The notes under the pieces are model-generated. The model had not been told where the DNA came from and ran no database searches. It saw only the letters and a program-made list of their open reading frames with translations. Position numbers and translations under genes: made by a program. Positions 26,874 through 36,051 of a stretch of 64,000 nt of DNA are shown one piece after another (position 1 is the first letter of the stretch; each line of letters begins with the position of its first letter). Source of the stretch: JALYGY01 sp963800975 (GTDB lineage Bacteria; Actinomycetota; Rubrobacteria; Rubrobacterales; Rubrobacteraceae); the NCBI GenBank assembly GCA_963800975.1, contig CAWDDB010000008.1, positions 434,001 to 498,000 of the forward strand, read 5' to 3'.

Positions 26874-27614
26874 CTAACGATTGTTGGCCGCTTGCAGCAG
26901 TTCCTCGAGCGTGACCAGACCCTCGTACAGCGCCCGGCCCACCACGACCCCGACCACGCCCCCGATCGCGGAGAGCGCGGCGACGTCTTCGGCGCCCCGC
27001 ACGCCGCCGCTCGCGATGGTCGGGACGAGGCTGGCGACGGCGGCGGTATCCTCCAGAGCCGCCCCGGCCGAGGTTCCGTCCCTGGCCACGTCGGTGAACA
27101 GCACCGTCGAGACCCCATCCGAGGTCAGCTCGTCTGCGAGATCCAGGACCCCCACGCCGCTGGACGAGAGCCAGCCGCGGGTGGCGACGACGCCGTCGCG
27201 GGCGTCGACGGCGACGACGAGACCCACGCCGAGCTCATCGACCGCGCGTAGCCTGAGGTCCCTGTTCTCGACCGCCGAGGTGCCGAGCACGATCCGGGTC
27301 GCCCCCGCCTCCCGCACGGCGCGCACGTCCTCGAGGGTGCGGATCCCACCACCGACCTGCACCGGCACGCTCACTGAGCGCGAGATCCGTCGCACCAGCT
27401 TCAGCTGAACCGGCAGCCCTTCGACCGCGCCGTCGAGGTCCACGACGTGGAGGGCCCGCGCCCCGCGCCGCTCCCACTCGCGGGCGCGCTCTACCGGATC
27501 GGCGTCGTACTCCGTCGCGCGCCCGAAGTCGCCCTGCACCAGGCGCACGCATCGGCCGCCCCGCAGGTCTATCGCCGGAAAGACCGTGAAGTCGTTCAGG
27601 AAGCCCGCGCCCAC
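26874..27614 (-). CDS. hisA: Phosphoribosylformimino-AICAR ribotide isomerase
   Basis: About 246 residues, (beta/alpha)8 barrel. FPAIDLRGGRCVRLVQGDF near the start holds the first catalytic Asp, VQVGGGIRTLEDV is the phosphate site, VAVDARDGVVATRGW and FTDVARDGT hold the second catalytic Asp, and IASGGVRGAEDV is the second phosphate site. The probable GTG start at 27614 overlaps the hisH end by 19 nt. Last gene of the his operon; frame intact. Confidence 0.95.
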   Translation of the reverse strand: MGAGFLNDFTVFPAIDLRGGRCVRLVQGDFGRATEYDADPVERAREWERRGARALHVVDLDGAVEGLPVQLKLVRRISRSVSVPVQVGGGIRTLEDVRAVREAGATRIVLGTSAVENRDLRLRAVDELGVGLVVAVDARDGVVATRGWLSSSGVGVLDLADELTSDGVSTVLFTDVARDGTSAGAALEDTAAVASLVPTIASGGVRGAEDVAALSAIGGVVGVVVGRALYEGLVTLEELLQAANNR

Positions 27615-28210
27615 CGCAGAAAGTTCCGGTAGAGCTCGAGGCCGGCCCGGCTGCTCTTCTCGGGGTGAAACTGCACCGCCGCGAGGTTCTCCCGGCCGGC
27701 GGCGGCGCAGAACCTCTCGCCGTAATCGGCCGTACCGAGCAGATCTCCGGCTTCGGCCGGGTCGGGATAGTACGAGTGCACGAAGTAGAACGCCTCGCCG
27801 TCGAGGCCCACGAACACGGGGTGCTCCCGTGCCAGATCCAACTGGTTCCAACCCATGTGCGGCACCTTGAGGTCGCCAACATCGAACCGGACCACGACGC
27901 CTGGCAGCAACCCGAGCCCCTCGACGCCTGGCGACTCCACCGAGCCCTCGAAGAGCACCTGCAACCCTACGCACACGCCAAGAAAGGGCTTCCCACCTCT
28001 AAACACCTCGCGACAGGCCTCGTCCATCCCCCGCCCCCGGAGCTTCTTCATGCAGTCCCCGAAGGCCCCCACGCCGGGCAAAACCACCGCGTCGGCCCCG
28101 GCCACGCGCGCGGGGTCTGGGGTGAGGTCCACCCTCGCGCCGACCTTCTCGAGCGCACGCGTGACGGAGAGCGTGTTCCCTGCGTCGTAGTCGACGACCG
28201 CGACGTTCAA
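27596..28210 (-). CDS. hisH: Imidazole glycerol phosphate synthase, glutaminase subunit
   Basis: About 204 residues from a TTG at 28210 (LNVAVVDYDAGNTLSVTRAL). The glutaminase triad is visible: Cys in LGVCVGLQVLFEG and His-Glu in FHPEKSS. It supplies ammonia to HisF, which is not in this window. The frame is intact. It starts 17 nt after hisB and overlaps hisA. Confidence 0.95.
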   Translation of the reverse strand: MNVAVVDYDAGNTLSVTRALEKVGARVDLTPDPARVAGADAVVLPGVGAFGDCMKKLRGRGMDEACREVFRGGKPFLGVCVGLQVLFEGSVESPGVEGLGLLPGVVVRFDVGDLKVPHMGWNQLDLAREHPVFVGLDGEAFYFVHSYYPDPAEAGDLLGTADYGERFCAAAGRENLAAVQFHPEKSSRAGLELYRNFLRWARAS

Positions 28211-28226
28211 GCCAGATGGCTGAGGG

Positions 28227-28812
28227 CTAATCGACGACCCCTTTGGTCGAGGCGCTGCCGCTGGTCCTCGGGGAGATCCCCGCACGCAGCGCCACGGCGA
28301 GCGCCTTGACGCCCGACTCGACCTTGTGGTGCGCGTTCTCGCCGTAGTGGCAGTTGAGGTGCAGCGTGAAGCGGCCGTACTGGGTGAAGGCGCGCAGGAA
28401 CTCGGGGAAGAGCTCGGTATCGAAGGTCCCGATCTTCTCCGGCATCCGGCCGAGGTTGCACGTGAGGTGCGCGCGGCCTCCGAGATCGACCACGGCGGTG
28501 GAGAGGGCTTCGATCAGGGGCGCGCTCGCGTCGGCGAAGCGGACCAGGTCGGACCGGTCGCCCGAGTGCTTCGTCGAAGGCGCGGCCGAGGACGAGTCCC
28601 GTGTCCTCGACGGTGTGGTGGTCGTCGACCCAGGTGTCGCCCTTCGCCTCCACCCGCAGGTCCATCCCCGAGTGGTGCGCCAGGAGATGGAGGAGGTGAT
28701 CCAGGAACCCCACCCCCGTCGAGATCTCCGCCCTACCGGAGCCGTCGAGCTCCAGCTCGACCCTTACGGAGGTCTCCCCCGTCTCGCGCTCGGCCCTGCC
28801 ACTACGCGCCAT
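28227..28812 (-). pseudogene. hisB: Imidazoleglycerol-phosphate dehydratase, one frameshift near 28562
   Basis: Starts at ATG 28812, overlapping the hisD stop by 11 nt. Diagnostic metal motifs are present on both sides of the break: GFLDHLLHLLAHHSGMDL and DDHHTVEDTGLVLG in the first frame, CHYGENAHHKVES in the second. Removing one C from CCC at 28561-28563 (G on the coding strand) restores EALGDRSDLVRFADASAPL and a continuous protein of about 194 residues. With intact motifs on both sides I suspect a sequence error, although as printed the gene is disrupted. Confidence 0.85.
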
Positions 28813-30073
28813 CTCCCCCCTTTCGTCCGAGGCGCACCGCGACGCTCTCGGCGTGGTTCTCGAAGCCCTCCAGTCGCGCCAGGCGCTCGACGTGAGGACC
28901 GAAGGCCGCGAGCGCCTCGCCAGTATAGTGGACGTAGTTGGTGCGGGCGGTGAAGTCGTGGGTGCCGAGCGCCGAGGCCCACGAAGCCGTCCCCCCGGTC
29001 GGCAGCGCGTGCGATGGTCCAGCGCCGTAATCTGCGAGGCGACAGGGCTCGAATCGCCGAGGGCGACCATCCCTACGGCGTCGAGTTCCTGCAGTATCGC
29101 CTCGTGATCCTCGGAGATCACGTGCGCGTGCTCCGGGGCGTAGAGGTTGGAGATCTCGGTCAGCCTGCTCGATGTCGCGCACGTGGGCGAGGGTGACAGC
29201 TCGGCGGGCTCGCCCGCGAGCAGCGGCGCCGATGCTGTCCAGGAGCTCGGCGCTCGGGGTCAGGAGAACGGCCGAAGCGCCCGAGAGGTGCTCGGCCTGG
29301 GCCATGAGATCGCGCGCGACGCACTCCGGGTAACGCGGACGCGTCGGCTAGCACACGAACCTCGCTCGGCCCCTGCGGGGCGTCCACGCCCACGACGCCG
29401 AAGACCTCTAGCTTGGCCGCCGTGACGTAATCGTTGCCGGGGCCGACGATCTTCTGAACCGCCGGGATGGTCTGCGTTCCGTAGGCCATCGCCCCCACCG
29501 CCTGCGCTCCCCCGACGGCGTAGACCTCTCCAGCCCTAGCAGGCCCGCTACGGCGAGCACCCTGGAGCTCACCTCTCCGTCCGGAGCCGGGCGGGGCGCA
29601 GACGCAGATCTCCCCCACACCGGCGACCTGGGCGGGTATCGCGGCCATCATCAGCGTGCTCGGGTAGGCCCCGTGCCCGCCTGGCACGTAGACGCCCAGC
29701 CCTCCTCAACGGCCGAACCCGCTGTCCCACCGTCGCGCCGTCGCGGCTCATCTCCCACGAGCGGTCCATCTCCCGCTCGTGGAACGCGCGAACGTTCTCG
29801 AACGCCGCCTGGAAGGATTCCTCCAGCTCGGAGGGCAGCGACGCGCGCGCGCGCTCGATCTCCTTCCCGGGGACCCGGAACTGCACCGGCAGTACGCCGT
29901 CGAAGCGCTCGGTGTAGTCCGAGCAACGGCCTCGTCGCCGCGCACTCGTTACGTCCTCGACGATGCGCCGGGCGGCGTCGCGGACCTCCGGAGACAGGAA
30001 CCCGCCCGGGCGCCTGATCCTGCGCGACGAGTTCCTCAGCACCCATCTTGCGGGCGTCGATACTCTTAACCAT
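28802..30073 (-). pseudogene. hisD: Histidinol dehydrogenase, many frameshifts
   Basis: ATG 30073 begins MVKSIDARKMGAEELVAQD and the TAG at 28802-28804 ends RLGRKGGDGA, an expected total of about 420 residues. Conserved blocks are recognisable but in different frames: RRIVEDV, ASLPSELEESFQAAFENVRA, PGGHGAYPSTLMMAAIPA, VYAVGGAQAVGAMAYGT, IVGPGNDYVTAAKLEVFG and GPSHALPTGGTASW. I count about eight or nine single-base shifts, for example near 30010, 29920, 29697, 29585, 29525, 29325, 29225 and 29050. Almost every block is otherwise normal, which argues for sequence error; true decay remains possible. Confidence 0.85.
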
Positions 30074-30707
30074 GCAGGCTCCCCGCATGGCGTCGAGCAG
30101 GACCGAGATCTCCGCGTGGCGGAGGCGGTAGGAGCCGCGGTTGGCGATCAGGCGGGCTGTGGAGCGTGAGATCTCATCGAGGACGACCAGGTCGTTCTCG
30201 CGCAGGGTCGTGCCGGTGGCGGTGAGGTCCACGATGCACTCGGCGAGGCCGACGAGCGGGGCGAGCTCGACCGAGCCGTGGAACTCGATGATCTCCGCCT
30301 GGCGCCCGAGCGACTCGAAGTATCGCCTGGCGGTGTTGGGGAACTTGGTCGCGACCCGCACTACCTCGGCGTGCGAGATGGCCCTCTGCACCTCCTCCGC
30401 GCCTGCCTTCGGCGCGGCCAGGATCATGCGGCACGCGCCCGTGCCCGAGGTCCCTGAGCTCCATGACGTTCGGGCGCTGCTCCTCCAGCACGTCTTTGCC
30501 GACGATCCCGACGTCCGCCGCGCCGTGCTCGACGAAGACCGGCACGTCGGAGGGCCGGCTCACGATGAACTCCGCGTCTTCGCCCTTGTAAAGAGCCTGC
30601 GCCCGTTCTCCCGCAACACCTCCACCGGCAACCCCGGCCCACCGAGCGCCGCGAGGGCGTCCTCGAAGATGGCGCCCTTGGGTACCGCGACCCGCAGCCC
30701 GCTCACG
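30066..30707 (-). pseudogene. hisG: ATP phosphoribosyltransferase, short form (HisG-S), about three frameshifts
   Basis: GTG 30707 begins SGLRVAVPKGAIFEDALAAL. Later blocks are SRPSDVPVFVEHGAADVGIVG and AECIVDLTATGTTLRENDL, all typical, and the end is near 30066 if one G is restored before the terminal SLHG. Expected length is about 213 residues, the short form that lacks the regulatory domain and works only with HisZ, encoded immediately upstream. Frameshifts lie near 30610, 30435 and 30087. The start overlaps the hisZ stop (GTGA). Confidence 0.85.
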
Positions 30708-31951
30708 AGAGCACCCTCCCGGCCACCTTCTCGGCCGGGGTCGGCTCGAACTCGCCGCCGGTTTCGGCCGGGGCGAGCTTCGACGCCCCTCGGGCGCCGG
30801 ATACCCGACCCAGGAGGCCTCGACCGAGATGGCGTAGTCGAGGGCTGCCTCGGGGGCAAGGTCATCGGCCAGGTGAAGGACCGGGACGCCTGAGGCGCGG
30901 AGCTGCGCGGCGAGCCGGGTGGCCTCGACGGCACCGCCGACCAGGACAGCAAACGGCGGGGGCTCCCTGTCGGGCAGAACAGACATCAGCCGTTCGAGGG
31001 AGATCGCGAAGCCGGTGGCCGGGAGCGGCTCGCCGAAGCGCCGCAGCAGGTTGTCATAGCGTCCTCCGTTCGCCACGGTGAAGCCGAGGCCGGCTGGCGT
31101 AAACTTCGTAGACTGCGCCGGTGTAGTAGTTGTGGCGTCCGATCAGGCCGAAGTCCAGCATCACCGAATCGAGGTGCCCGCCGGCGTCGAGGTGAGCCAG
31201 GATCTCGCGCAGGTTCTCAAGCGCCGCCACCGCTTCGCCCTCCGCGTAACGTTCGGCCATCTGCATGATGGAGGCGTCCGTGGCGGGACCGACGAGGCGA
31301 GGTATCTCCCGGACCCCGGCGGCCTCGTCAGGGATGTCCGGTGAGATCTCGTCCACCCGCACGAGGTCCTTGGCGGCGAGCGCCGCGAGTAGTTCGGAGG
31401 CGAGCCTCCGGGGCGACCCGGCGCAGATACCCCTCGTAGAACGCGCGTCTGTCCGAGCACCAGGACGAAGTCCCGCGGGGCGCGAGAGACCCAGGCTCTG
31501 AAGCGTCTCCACGAGTAGAGCGATGGTCCCGGCGTCTTCGCCGGGCTCGCCGAGCCGACGACCTCGACGCCGGCCTGGTGGAACTCCGCGCTCTGGCCGT
31601 GGCCAACGCCGGCTCGCCGGTAGACCGGTAGGCTGTAGGAGAGCTTGTGCGGTGTTGGGGCTGTTGCGCAGGCGCTGGGCCACGAGACGCGCGATCGGGG
31701 TTGTCATCTCGGGGCGCAGCAGGAGCATCTGGTTGTCCGGATCGAAGAGCTTGTAAGGAGGCGTCGCGCAGTTTTGGCTCCTCGACCACCTCCGAGTACT
31801 CGAGGGCCGGTGTGATCACCTCCCTGAACCCGTGCAGCCTGAAGCGTCCCAGTATCCTCGCCTGGACGTCCAGCAGCCGCGTGGACTCGGGCGGCAGGAT
31901 GTCCCGCGTGCCCGGCGTCGTCGTGAATTTTCTGGTCGCGCCACTCTGCAT
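30704..31951 (-). pseudogene. hisZ: ATP phosphoribosyltransferase regulatory subunit, many frameshifts
   Basis: ATG 31951 begins MQSGATRKFTTTPGTRDILP. This histidyl-tRNA-synthetase-like protein pairs with short HisG. Blocks found in different frames: FRLHGFREVITPALEYSEVVEE, MLLLRPEMTTPIARLVAQRLR (motif 2), YYTGAVYEVYA and GGRYDNLLRRFGEPLPATGFAISLERL (motif 3-like). The frame changes repeatedly between 31760 and 31400 and near 31100 and 30790, so at least seven indels are needed. Length when restored is about 415 residues, normal for HisZ. Confidence 0.8.
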
Positions 31952-32150
31952 CGAACCGCTATCTTAACCGATGCATTGTCCTTTACGAACCGCGAGAATA
32001 ATCCACTTTATGCCCTGGCTTGCGAAGGCTTGTTGGAGCCAAGCTCGCGGCTCGTCGGCCAGCAAGCCTTCGGAAACCGAAAATACGATGTTTGCGTGAT
32101 GCACCAAATTTCTTCAACATGTAAGTTACAAAGACCAGGCAACGGGGAAA

Positions 32151-32498
32151 ATGGACGACGCCCCGGGAACGGCGAATGCGAGGCGTCGCCAACACGGACT
32201 GGAGGAGACTCTCCTCCAGGGGGACGATTTCATGGCTGGTGAGATGGCACCAACCTCATCGCCCACGGTGCGGGGTCCGGGCGGGACCTCACCCCGCCTG
32301 CCCATGGCGCGGCTCGACCACGAACTGGTAGACCGTAGCGGAATTAGGACGACCGAGGTTGTCCGCGTCTGGCTGCTCGGCGGCTTTCGGGTGTCGGTTG
32401 GATCTACAACCGTCGATGCGCACGATTGGCGGCTAAAGAAGGCGGCGGGGCTGGTAAAGCTGCTGAGCGCCACCGCGATCTGCGCCACCGAGCCGTAA
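32151..32498 (+). pseudogene. 5' remnant of a SARP-type regulator gene
   Basis: The encoded EVVRVWLLGGFRVSVGSTTVDAHDWRLKKAAGLVKLL matches the first 37 residues of the DNA-binding domain in the three large regulators at 47.7-63 kb (for example VRIRLLGGFEVSVG...LKKAGSLVKLL). Homology stops abruptly at VKLL; the next codons lead to a TAA at 32496, and the rest of the HTH, BTAD, ATPase and LuxR domains are absent. I read it as a deletion remnant. A short peptide could still be made from 32151 or 32232. Confidence 0.75.
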
Positions 32499-32550
32499 AG
32501 CGACAGACCGACCGAAACGGGATCACGCCTGTTAGAAAGGTGCGTGGTTG

Positions 32551-32579
32551 GTAGAGACGACCCGGCGGGTCGTCTCTAC
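32551..32579. repeat. Palindrome of the GTAGAGAC family, copy 1
   Basis: Two 13-nt arms, GTAGAGACGACCC and its exact complement, around GGC. It lies between the regulator remnant and purU, so it may also end transcripts from either side. Related palindromes occur at 63151-63170 and 63199-63228. Confidence 0.8.
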
Positions 32580-32702
32580 GGGGTTCGGGCAGGCGGGGAC
32601 GGTGAACCCAGACGTCCCGCGTCCGTGGGTTGTTGCCGACCCTGCTGGCCACGATCCAATGCATCGAACCGCTGCATTGAACGATAGGCTCCTGGAGATC
32701 GC

Positions 32703-33554
32703 CTATTCGAAGACGACGGTGCGGTCGCCGTCTACGAGGATGCGATCCTCGAGGTGCCAGCGGACGGCGCGGGCGAGGACGCGCCGCTCGACCTCGCGCC
32801 CGACCCTGATCAGGTCCTGCACGGTGTCGCGGTGGGTCACGTGGGCAACGTCCTGGTGGATGATCGGACCCGCGTCGAGCTCCGCCGTAACGTAGTGGGC
32901 GGTGGCGCCTATGGTCTTCACGCCCCGATCGTGGGCCCTGCGGTAGGGGTCGGCTCCAGCGAACGCAGGGAGGAACGAGTGGTGGATGTTGATGACCCGG
33001 CTCGGGTAGGCCTCCACAAAGGCCGGCGTGAGGATCTGCATGTATCGGGCGAGTACGACGACGTCCACGTCGTTCTCGGACAGGAGACGGAGGATCTCCG
33101 GCTCCTGCTTTGCCTTGGTCTCGATCGTCACCGGCAGGTGGTGGAAGGGGATGCCGTATTGTTCGGCACGCGAGGCCAGGTCGCGGTGGTTGGAGACGAC
33201 GAGCGGGATCTCCGCGTCGAGCTCGCGCGCGTCCCAGCGCCACAGGAGGTCTATGAGGCAATGGTCGTAGCGGGAGACCAGGATCGCCATCCGCTTCGGC
33301 GTGCCGGTGTGGGACACGCGCCAGGCCATCCCATAGCGGCGCGCAAGCGGAGCGAAAGCGCCTGCGAACTCCTCGCGCGCGAGGCCGAAGCCTTCGCCCT
33401 CTATCTCGAGACGCATAAAGAAAGTTTCGGAGTCGCTCACGTACTGGTCGGCAGAGAGGATGTTGCCGTCGTGCATGGAGACAAAGGAGGAGATGGCCGA
33501 GATCAGGCCTTTCCTGTCCGGACACGAGATGAGGAGTCGCACGTTGTTCGCCAT
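32703..33554 (-). CDS. purU: Formyltetrahydrofolate deformylase
   Basis: 283 residues. An N-terminal ACT domain (VRLLISCPDRKGLISAISSFV) precedes the formyltransferase-like core with LARYMQILTPAFVE, the catalytic Asn-His run NIHHSFLPAFAGADPYRRAHDRG and the Asp in ELDAGPIIHQD. It releases formate from 10-formyl-THF, balancing one-carbon pools and supplying purine synthesis. No gene is close upstream on its strand. Its 3' side faces the palindrome and regulator remnant. Confidence 0.95.
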   Translation of the reverse strand: MANNVRLLISCPDRKGLISAISSFVSMHDGNILSADQYVSDSETFFMRLEIEGEGFGLAREEFAGAFAPLARRYGMAWRVSHTGTPKRMAILVSRYDHCLIDLLWRWDARELDAEIPLVVSNHRDLASRAEQYGIPFHHLPVTIETKAKQEPEILRLLSENDVDVVVLARYMQILTPAFVEAYPSRVINIHHSFLPAFAGADPYRRAHDRGVKTIGATAHYVTAELDAGPIIHQDVAHVTHRDTVQDLIRVGREVERRVLARAVRWHLEDRILVDGDRTVVFE

Positions 33555-33798
33555 GGGCGGTTATCGTAGGGAGCGCGGCGGCGAGCCGCAAGGTTGTCCC
33601 TGACGCGTACCGTTCGGTGCTTACCCATCCCAGCTCGACGGCACGCGGCTGAGGCTTTCAACTACAATGCTGCTGTCATCGACCTGCGTTGGGACCAGTG
33701 GAGGATAGTCGAGGGGAGAGAAAGGCGACCGCGCTCGCCAGATCGACCCGCCACTTCGTTGAGATCTTCGTCCCAGCAGGCCAACGAACGGAGGAATC

Positions 33799-34404
33799 AT
33801 GCCCGAGACCAACGTGATCGCCGTCTCCTTCGGGGAGGAGAGCAAGGCCTACCAGGGCCTCAGCGTCCTCAGGGACGTCGCCGCCTCAGGACGCGTCGGG
33901 CTGCGTAGCGCCGCCATCGTGGAACGCGACGAGGCGGGGGGCCTCAGCATTCCGGAGTCCGTCAACCCCGAGGCCGGAGAGAGAACGCTCGGGGGCAGCC
34001 TGATCGGGCTTTTCGTTGGCATCCTGGGCGGCCCCGTGGGGATGCTCATCGGCTGGGGCACCGGCACCCTCATCGGCGGCGCGCTCGACGTCCAAAGGTC
34101 GGCCCAGAGCGAGGACGTTATGGCCGAGTTCGGCCAGGCGATACCGCCTGGCACCGCGGCACTGGTTGCCGAGGTGGACGAAGATGACATCAGGGTCATC
34201 GACTCCGAGATGGGCGAGCTCGGTGGCACGGTGATTCGCCGTTCCGCGGACGAGGTTCTCGCGGAGCTGGAAGCCGCCCACGCCGCAGCAGAGGCAGCGG
34301 AGCGCGAGGCTCGCCAGACCGTGCGGGAGCACAAGAAGACCGAGCGCCACGAGGAATACGAGGAGCGCAAGGAGGCTCTGCGCAAGAAGCTTGGCCTAGA
34401 GTAG
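33799..34404 (+). CDS. DUF1269-like protein with glycine-zipper segment
   Basis: 201 residues from ATG 33799 with GGAGG (33792-33796). A ferredoxin-like alpha/beta first half (NVIAVSFGEESKAYQGLSVL) is followed by a glycine-rich hydrophobic hairpin (LIGLFVGILGGPVGMLIGWG) and a charged coiled C-terminus with EREARQTVREHKKTERHEEY. The family is associated with membrane or stress functions, not well defined. It stands alone. Confidence 0.8.
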   Translation: MPETNVIAVSFGEESKAYQGLSVLRDVAASGRVGLRSAAIVERDEAGGLSIPESVNPEAGERTLGGSLIGLFVGILGGPVGMLIGWGTGTLIGGALDVQRSAQSEDVMAEFGQAIPPGTAALVAEVDEDDIRVIDSEMGELGGTVIRRSADEVLAELEAAHAAAEAAEREARQTVREHKKTERHEEYEERKEALRKKLGLE

Positions 34405-34544
34405 CAGGCTTTCATGTCGGCCGGCACGTGGACGCGCCACCCCGTCCGTCTGCGCGAGGGAATCAGGCTTGAGGCGTCGGGCGTCTGAGGTTGCTGGGAT
34501 CAGAGATCGAGTAGGACGCGTGATCCCTATTCGCGTCGGGAACG

Positions 34545-35915
34545 TCAGCCCTGGCGTCGGATCTGGGTGACGGGCGGGTCGTAGAAGAGGTCGAGCAGCC
34601 AGTCGGCGGCGATCCTGACGCGGCTGTTGGGGCTCTCGAGCTTGTAGAGGTAGGTGGCCCGCCAGAAGAGCGCGGCTATAAAGCCGCTGAACTTCACGCC
34701 CATGACATCGTTGACCGCGAACTCGCTCCCTAACTCCACGAGTTGACCGAGCGCCTTGTACTTGAAAGGTTCGGGCTCTTCGCCGTCGATGACAGCAAGC
34801 ACGTTCCTGGCCACGGCCTCGCCCTCCTGCACCGCCGCCTGGGCGTTCGGCGGTACCGGCTTTCCGTTCGCGTCCACGGTGGCGGCGCTGTCGCCGATGC
34901 CCCAGACATTGTCGTGGCCCCGCACGCGCAGGAAGCGGTCCACCTCGAGGCCCTTTCGCTGGTCGTGGGGGAAGGGCAGGTCCTCGAGCTTCACGCTCGC
35001 GCGGGCCCCGGCGGTCCAGATCACGTTCTCCGCGGCGATCTCGCGTCCGTCGTTCAGTATCACCGTCTCCGCGGTGACCTCCCTGGCCTTGACGTTGTTG
35101 AGCACCTCGACGCTGATGTCCGCGAGCTTCTTGCGGGCGACGCGACGCAATGCGGGGTCAAGCTCCTTCAGGATCTCCTTGTTGGCGTCGACGAGTATGA
35201 TCTTGGTCCGGTGCGGGCCGATGTTCGGGTAATCCGGCACCAGCAGGTCGTGTACGAGGCTGTGCAGCTCCGCGGCGACCTCCACACCGGTTGCGCCACC
35301 TCCTATGATGACAAAGGTGAGCCTGGAGTCGGGAACGTCGCCTCCCGCGAGCGTCGTCTCCTCGTAGCGCTCGATCACGCGGTTGCAGATCCGCTCCCCG
35401 GCGTCGATGCCCTTGATGCTAATGCAGTGCTCCTCCACGCCAGGGATACCGAAGTACGCCGGCTCCGCGCCGAGCGCCAGGATCAGGTGCTCGTAAGGGA
35501 ACTCCCGCCCATCGGCCATGACGATGTTGTTATCCGGGTCGACGCCGTCGAGCGTGGCCCTCCGGAAGCTGGCGCCGAGACGGATGAGCGCCCTCCTCAA
35601 GGGCTGCGCGACGTTGTGGGTCTGCACGTCGCTGCTGATGACGCCGGCGAGCATCGGCCAGAAGGTGAAGTAGTTCTCCCTGGAGACGAGCATGACGCCG
35701 ACGTCGTCGCGGTGTCTGGAGAGCTTGCAGAGCGTCTCCGCCGCCTTGTAGCCGGCGAACCCCCCGCCCACTACCAGGACACGGTTGGGGAAGTCCTTGT
35801 AGGGCACCCTCTCCCATGCCTCGTACCTCGGCCCTTTCCGGAACGCCCGCCGCAGCGCCTCCGCGGCCACGGCGCCCCCTCCAACGGCGAGGGCACCCTT
35901 GAGTAGCCCATTCAT
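34545..35915 (-). CDS. Type II NADH dehydrogenase-like FAD protein
   Basis: 456 residues from ATG 35915 (the frame is open to 35990). An N-terminal short membrane-associated segment precedes NRVLVVGGGFAGYKAAETL (FAD) and FVIIGGGATGVEVAAELH (NAD). VWGIGDSAATVD is the second FAD contact. C-terminal GFIAALFWRATYLYKLES suggests a membrane-binding helix as in NDH-2. It carries electrons from NADH to quinone without proton pumping. Second such enzyme in the window. Confidence 0.92.
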   Translation of the reverse strand: MNGLLKGALAVGGGAVAAEALRRAFRKGPRYEAWERVPYKDFPNRVLVVGGGFAGYKAAETLCKLSRHRDDVGVMLVSRENYFTFWPMLAGVISSDVQTHNVAQPLRRALIRLGASFRRATLDGVDPDNNIVMADGREFPYEHLILALGAEPAYFGIPGVEEHCISIKGIDAGERICNRVIERYEETTLAGGDVPDSRLTFVIIGGGATGVEVAAELHSLVHDLLVPDYPNIGPHRTKIILVDANKEILKELDPALRRVARKKLADISVEVLNNVKAREVTAETVILNDGREIAAENVIWTAGARASVKLEDLPFPHDQRKGLEVDRFLRVRGHDNVWGIGDSAATVDANGKPVPPNAQAAVQEGEAVARNVLAVIDGEEPEPFKYKALGQLVELGSEFAVNDVMGVKFSGFIAALFWRATYLYKLESPNSRVRIAADWLLDLFYDPPVTQIRRQG

Positions 35916-36051
35916 CGTAGCTGTTCCATCTTCGAGCGGTCTCCGATCTTCAGGCCCACACGTCGCACTCGGGCGCGCGGCGACGAGCATCCCGCCGCGG
36001 ACAGAGCTAGCTTACCCCGAGGCTGCGAGAAGTAACCGGAAGCTTGCGCTA

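Larger units (their letters stand above)
31947..32673. repeat. 14-bp direct repeat (31947-31960 and 32660-32673) flanking the regulator remnant
   Basis: TGCATCGAACCGCT occurs at both ends of a segment of about 700 bp. The left copy covers the first codons of hisZ, and the right copy lies 30 nt past the purU stop. Each copy also sits in a small inverted repeat (TGCATCG...CGATGCA on the left, CAATGCA...TGCATTG on the right). Between them lie the 5' remnant of a SARP-type regulator and a palindrome of the GTAGAGAC type. Confidence 0.6.
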
